From positions 1-5,267 of the forward strand of contig JALWZI010000166.1 in the NCBI GenBank assembly GCA_027002755.1: a DNA stretch of 5,267 nucleotides, read 5' to 3'. The notes under the pieces are model-generated. The model was not told the DNA's origin. It did not search any database and worked only from the letters and a program-made list of their open reading frames with translations. This document shows, in pieces, positions 4,741-5,267 of this stretch (position 1 is its first letter; each line of letters opens with the position of its first letter). A program made the position numbers and the translations under genes. Origin of the DNA: Campylobacteraceae bacterium (GTDB lineage Bacteria; Campylobacterota; Campylobacteria; Campylobacterales; Sulfurovaceae).

Positions 4741-5267
4741 TTACTCGTTGATCTTCTCTTTGATCTCTCTCGCCATCTGGGCAATGGTGGCGATTCGATT
4801 GGCGGGGCTGAGTGCCTCATCGAGCAAGACTTTGACAAAAGCGGAGCCGACGATCACGCCGTCGACTCCCTTGGCCTTTTCCCTGGCTGTTTCGGGGTTG
4901 ACGCCGAAGCCCACATAGACCGGAGTCTGCGTCGCCTCCCGGATCCGGGAGATCACCGGAGCCAGCTCTTCGCTCTGGCCGCTACCGGTGATTCCCGCAT
5001 AGGCGACCAGGTAGATGAACTTTTCAGCTTCGCGGCTGATCATGGCGATGCGCTCAGGTGTATCCGTAGGGGCGATGAAGTCGATCAGACTCAGGCCGGC
5101 TTCCCGGATCATCGGTTGGTAGGGTTGGGCCTCCTCGAAAGGAAGATCGGGGATGATGAAACCGTTGACACCGGCATCGCGGGCTTCTTCGATGAAACGT
5201 TCCATCCCCAGATGGTAGAAGGGGTTGAAATAACCCATCCAGAGGGTATCGATCGCCGGAGCGATCT
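4741..5267 (-). CDS. trpA: Tryptophan synthase alpha chain, 5' part beyond the window
   Basis: TrpA cleaves indole-3-glycerol phosphate to indole and glyceraldehyde 3-phosphate; indole is channelled to TrpB in the alpha2-beta2 complex. The visible 174 residues are the C-terminal two thirds of the TIM barrel. The frame is open to the right edge and the first Met (5238) is inside the conserved strand TLWMGYFNPFY, so it is not the true start; about 90-100 residues with the catalytic Glu and Asp lie outside. Family motifs: GYFNPFYHLG, the FIIPDLPFEEAQPY loop, LIDFIAPT, the mobile loop YLVAYAGITGSG with its conserved Thr, VYVGFGVNPETA and GVIVGSAFVKVL, the last two forming the phosphate site. The stop is the TAA at 4743-4741. 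trpB would be expected upstream, beyond the right edge. It converges on thiG. Confidence 0.96.
   Translation of the reverse strand, partial: IAPAIDTLWMGYFNPFYHLGMERFIEEARDAGVNGFIIPDLPFEEAQPYQPMIREAGLSLIDFIAPTDTPERIAMISREAEKFIYLVAYAGITGSGQSEELAPVISRIREATQTPVYVGFGVNPETAREKAKGVDGVIVGSAFVKVLLDEALSPANRIATIAQMAREIKEKINE

Noticed and set aside
5236..5238. trpA start at the first Met in view (5238)
   Set aside because: The frame continues upstream to the window edge with residues matching the TrpA barrel strand before the YFNP motif, so this Met is internal.
1..5267. A previously undescribed multi-gene system
   Set aside because: All six genes are recognisable core functions with family motifs in place. 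Only the spacers hold unexplained structure.

Overview
The window looks like chromosomal DNA from a GC-rich member of the Campylobacterota (Epsilonproteobacteria), probably a free-living Sulfurovum/Nitratifractor-type lineage. The best clue is the S21 ribosomal protein, a 70-residue form with [13 protein letters not shown] in the middle and [13 protein letters not shown] at the end, which is the style of that phylum. The PurN, ThiG and fused NnrE-NnrD proteins fit this placement. The genes are rich in G and C at third codon positions and the spacers are AT-rich. The genus is a guess.

Layout, left to right. On the minus strand lie purT (its last few codons are cut off by the left edge) and, upstream of it, rpsU. 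rpsU is followed by an intrinsic terminator with a C(UCCG)G loop. A divergent promoter region (about 1526-1699) separates rpsU from a plus-strand row of three genes: nnr (bifunctional NAD(P)H-hydrate epimerase/dehydratase), purN (10-formyl-THF-dependent GAR transformylase) and thiG (thiazole synthase). Facing them from the right edge on the minus strand is the C-terminal two thirds of trpA.

All six genes are core metabolism or translation. purT and purN do the same step of purine synthesis with different one-carbon donors (formate plus ATP, or 10-formyl-THF). nnr repairs damaged NAD(P)H, thiG makes the thiamine thiazole and trpA makes indole for tryptophan. The genes are not one pathway; nnr-purN-thiG may be loosely co-transcribed, but thiG may also have its own promoter.

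No novel multi-gene system was found. The unusual content is in the spacers. (1) The thiG-trpA spacer holds a doublet of inverted 29-nt palindromic units in which every difference between the two copies is a compensatory base-pair change, like a REP doublet (REPIN); it sits inside a further inverted repeat. (2) Three spacers carry tandem repeats with a 7-nt (or 7/8-nt) period but different motifs, and a fourth carries an inverted fragment of one of them. (3) The Shine-Dalgarno and start codon of purN lie inside an eight-pair hairpin. No spacer exceeds 300 bases.
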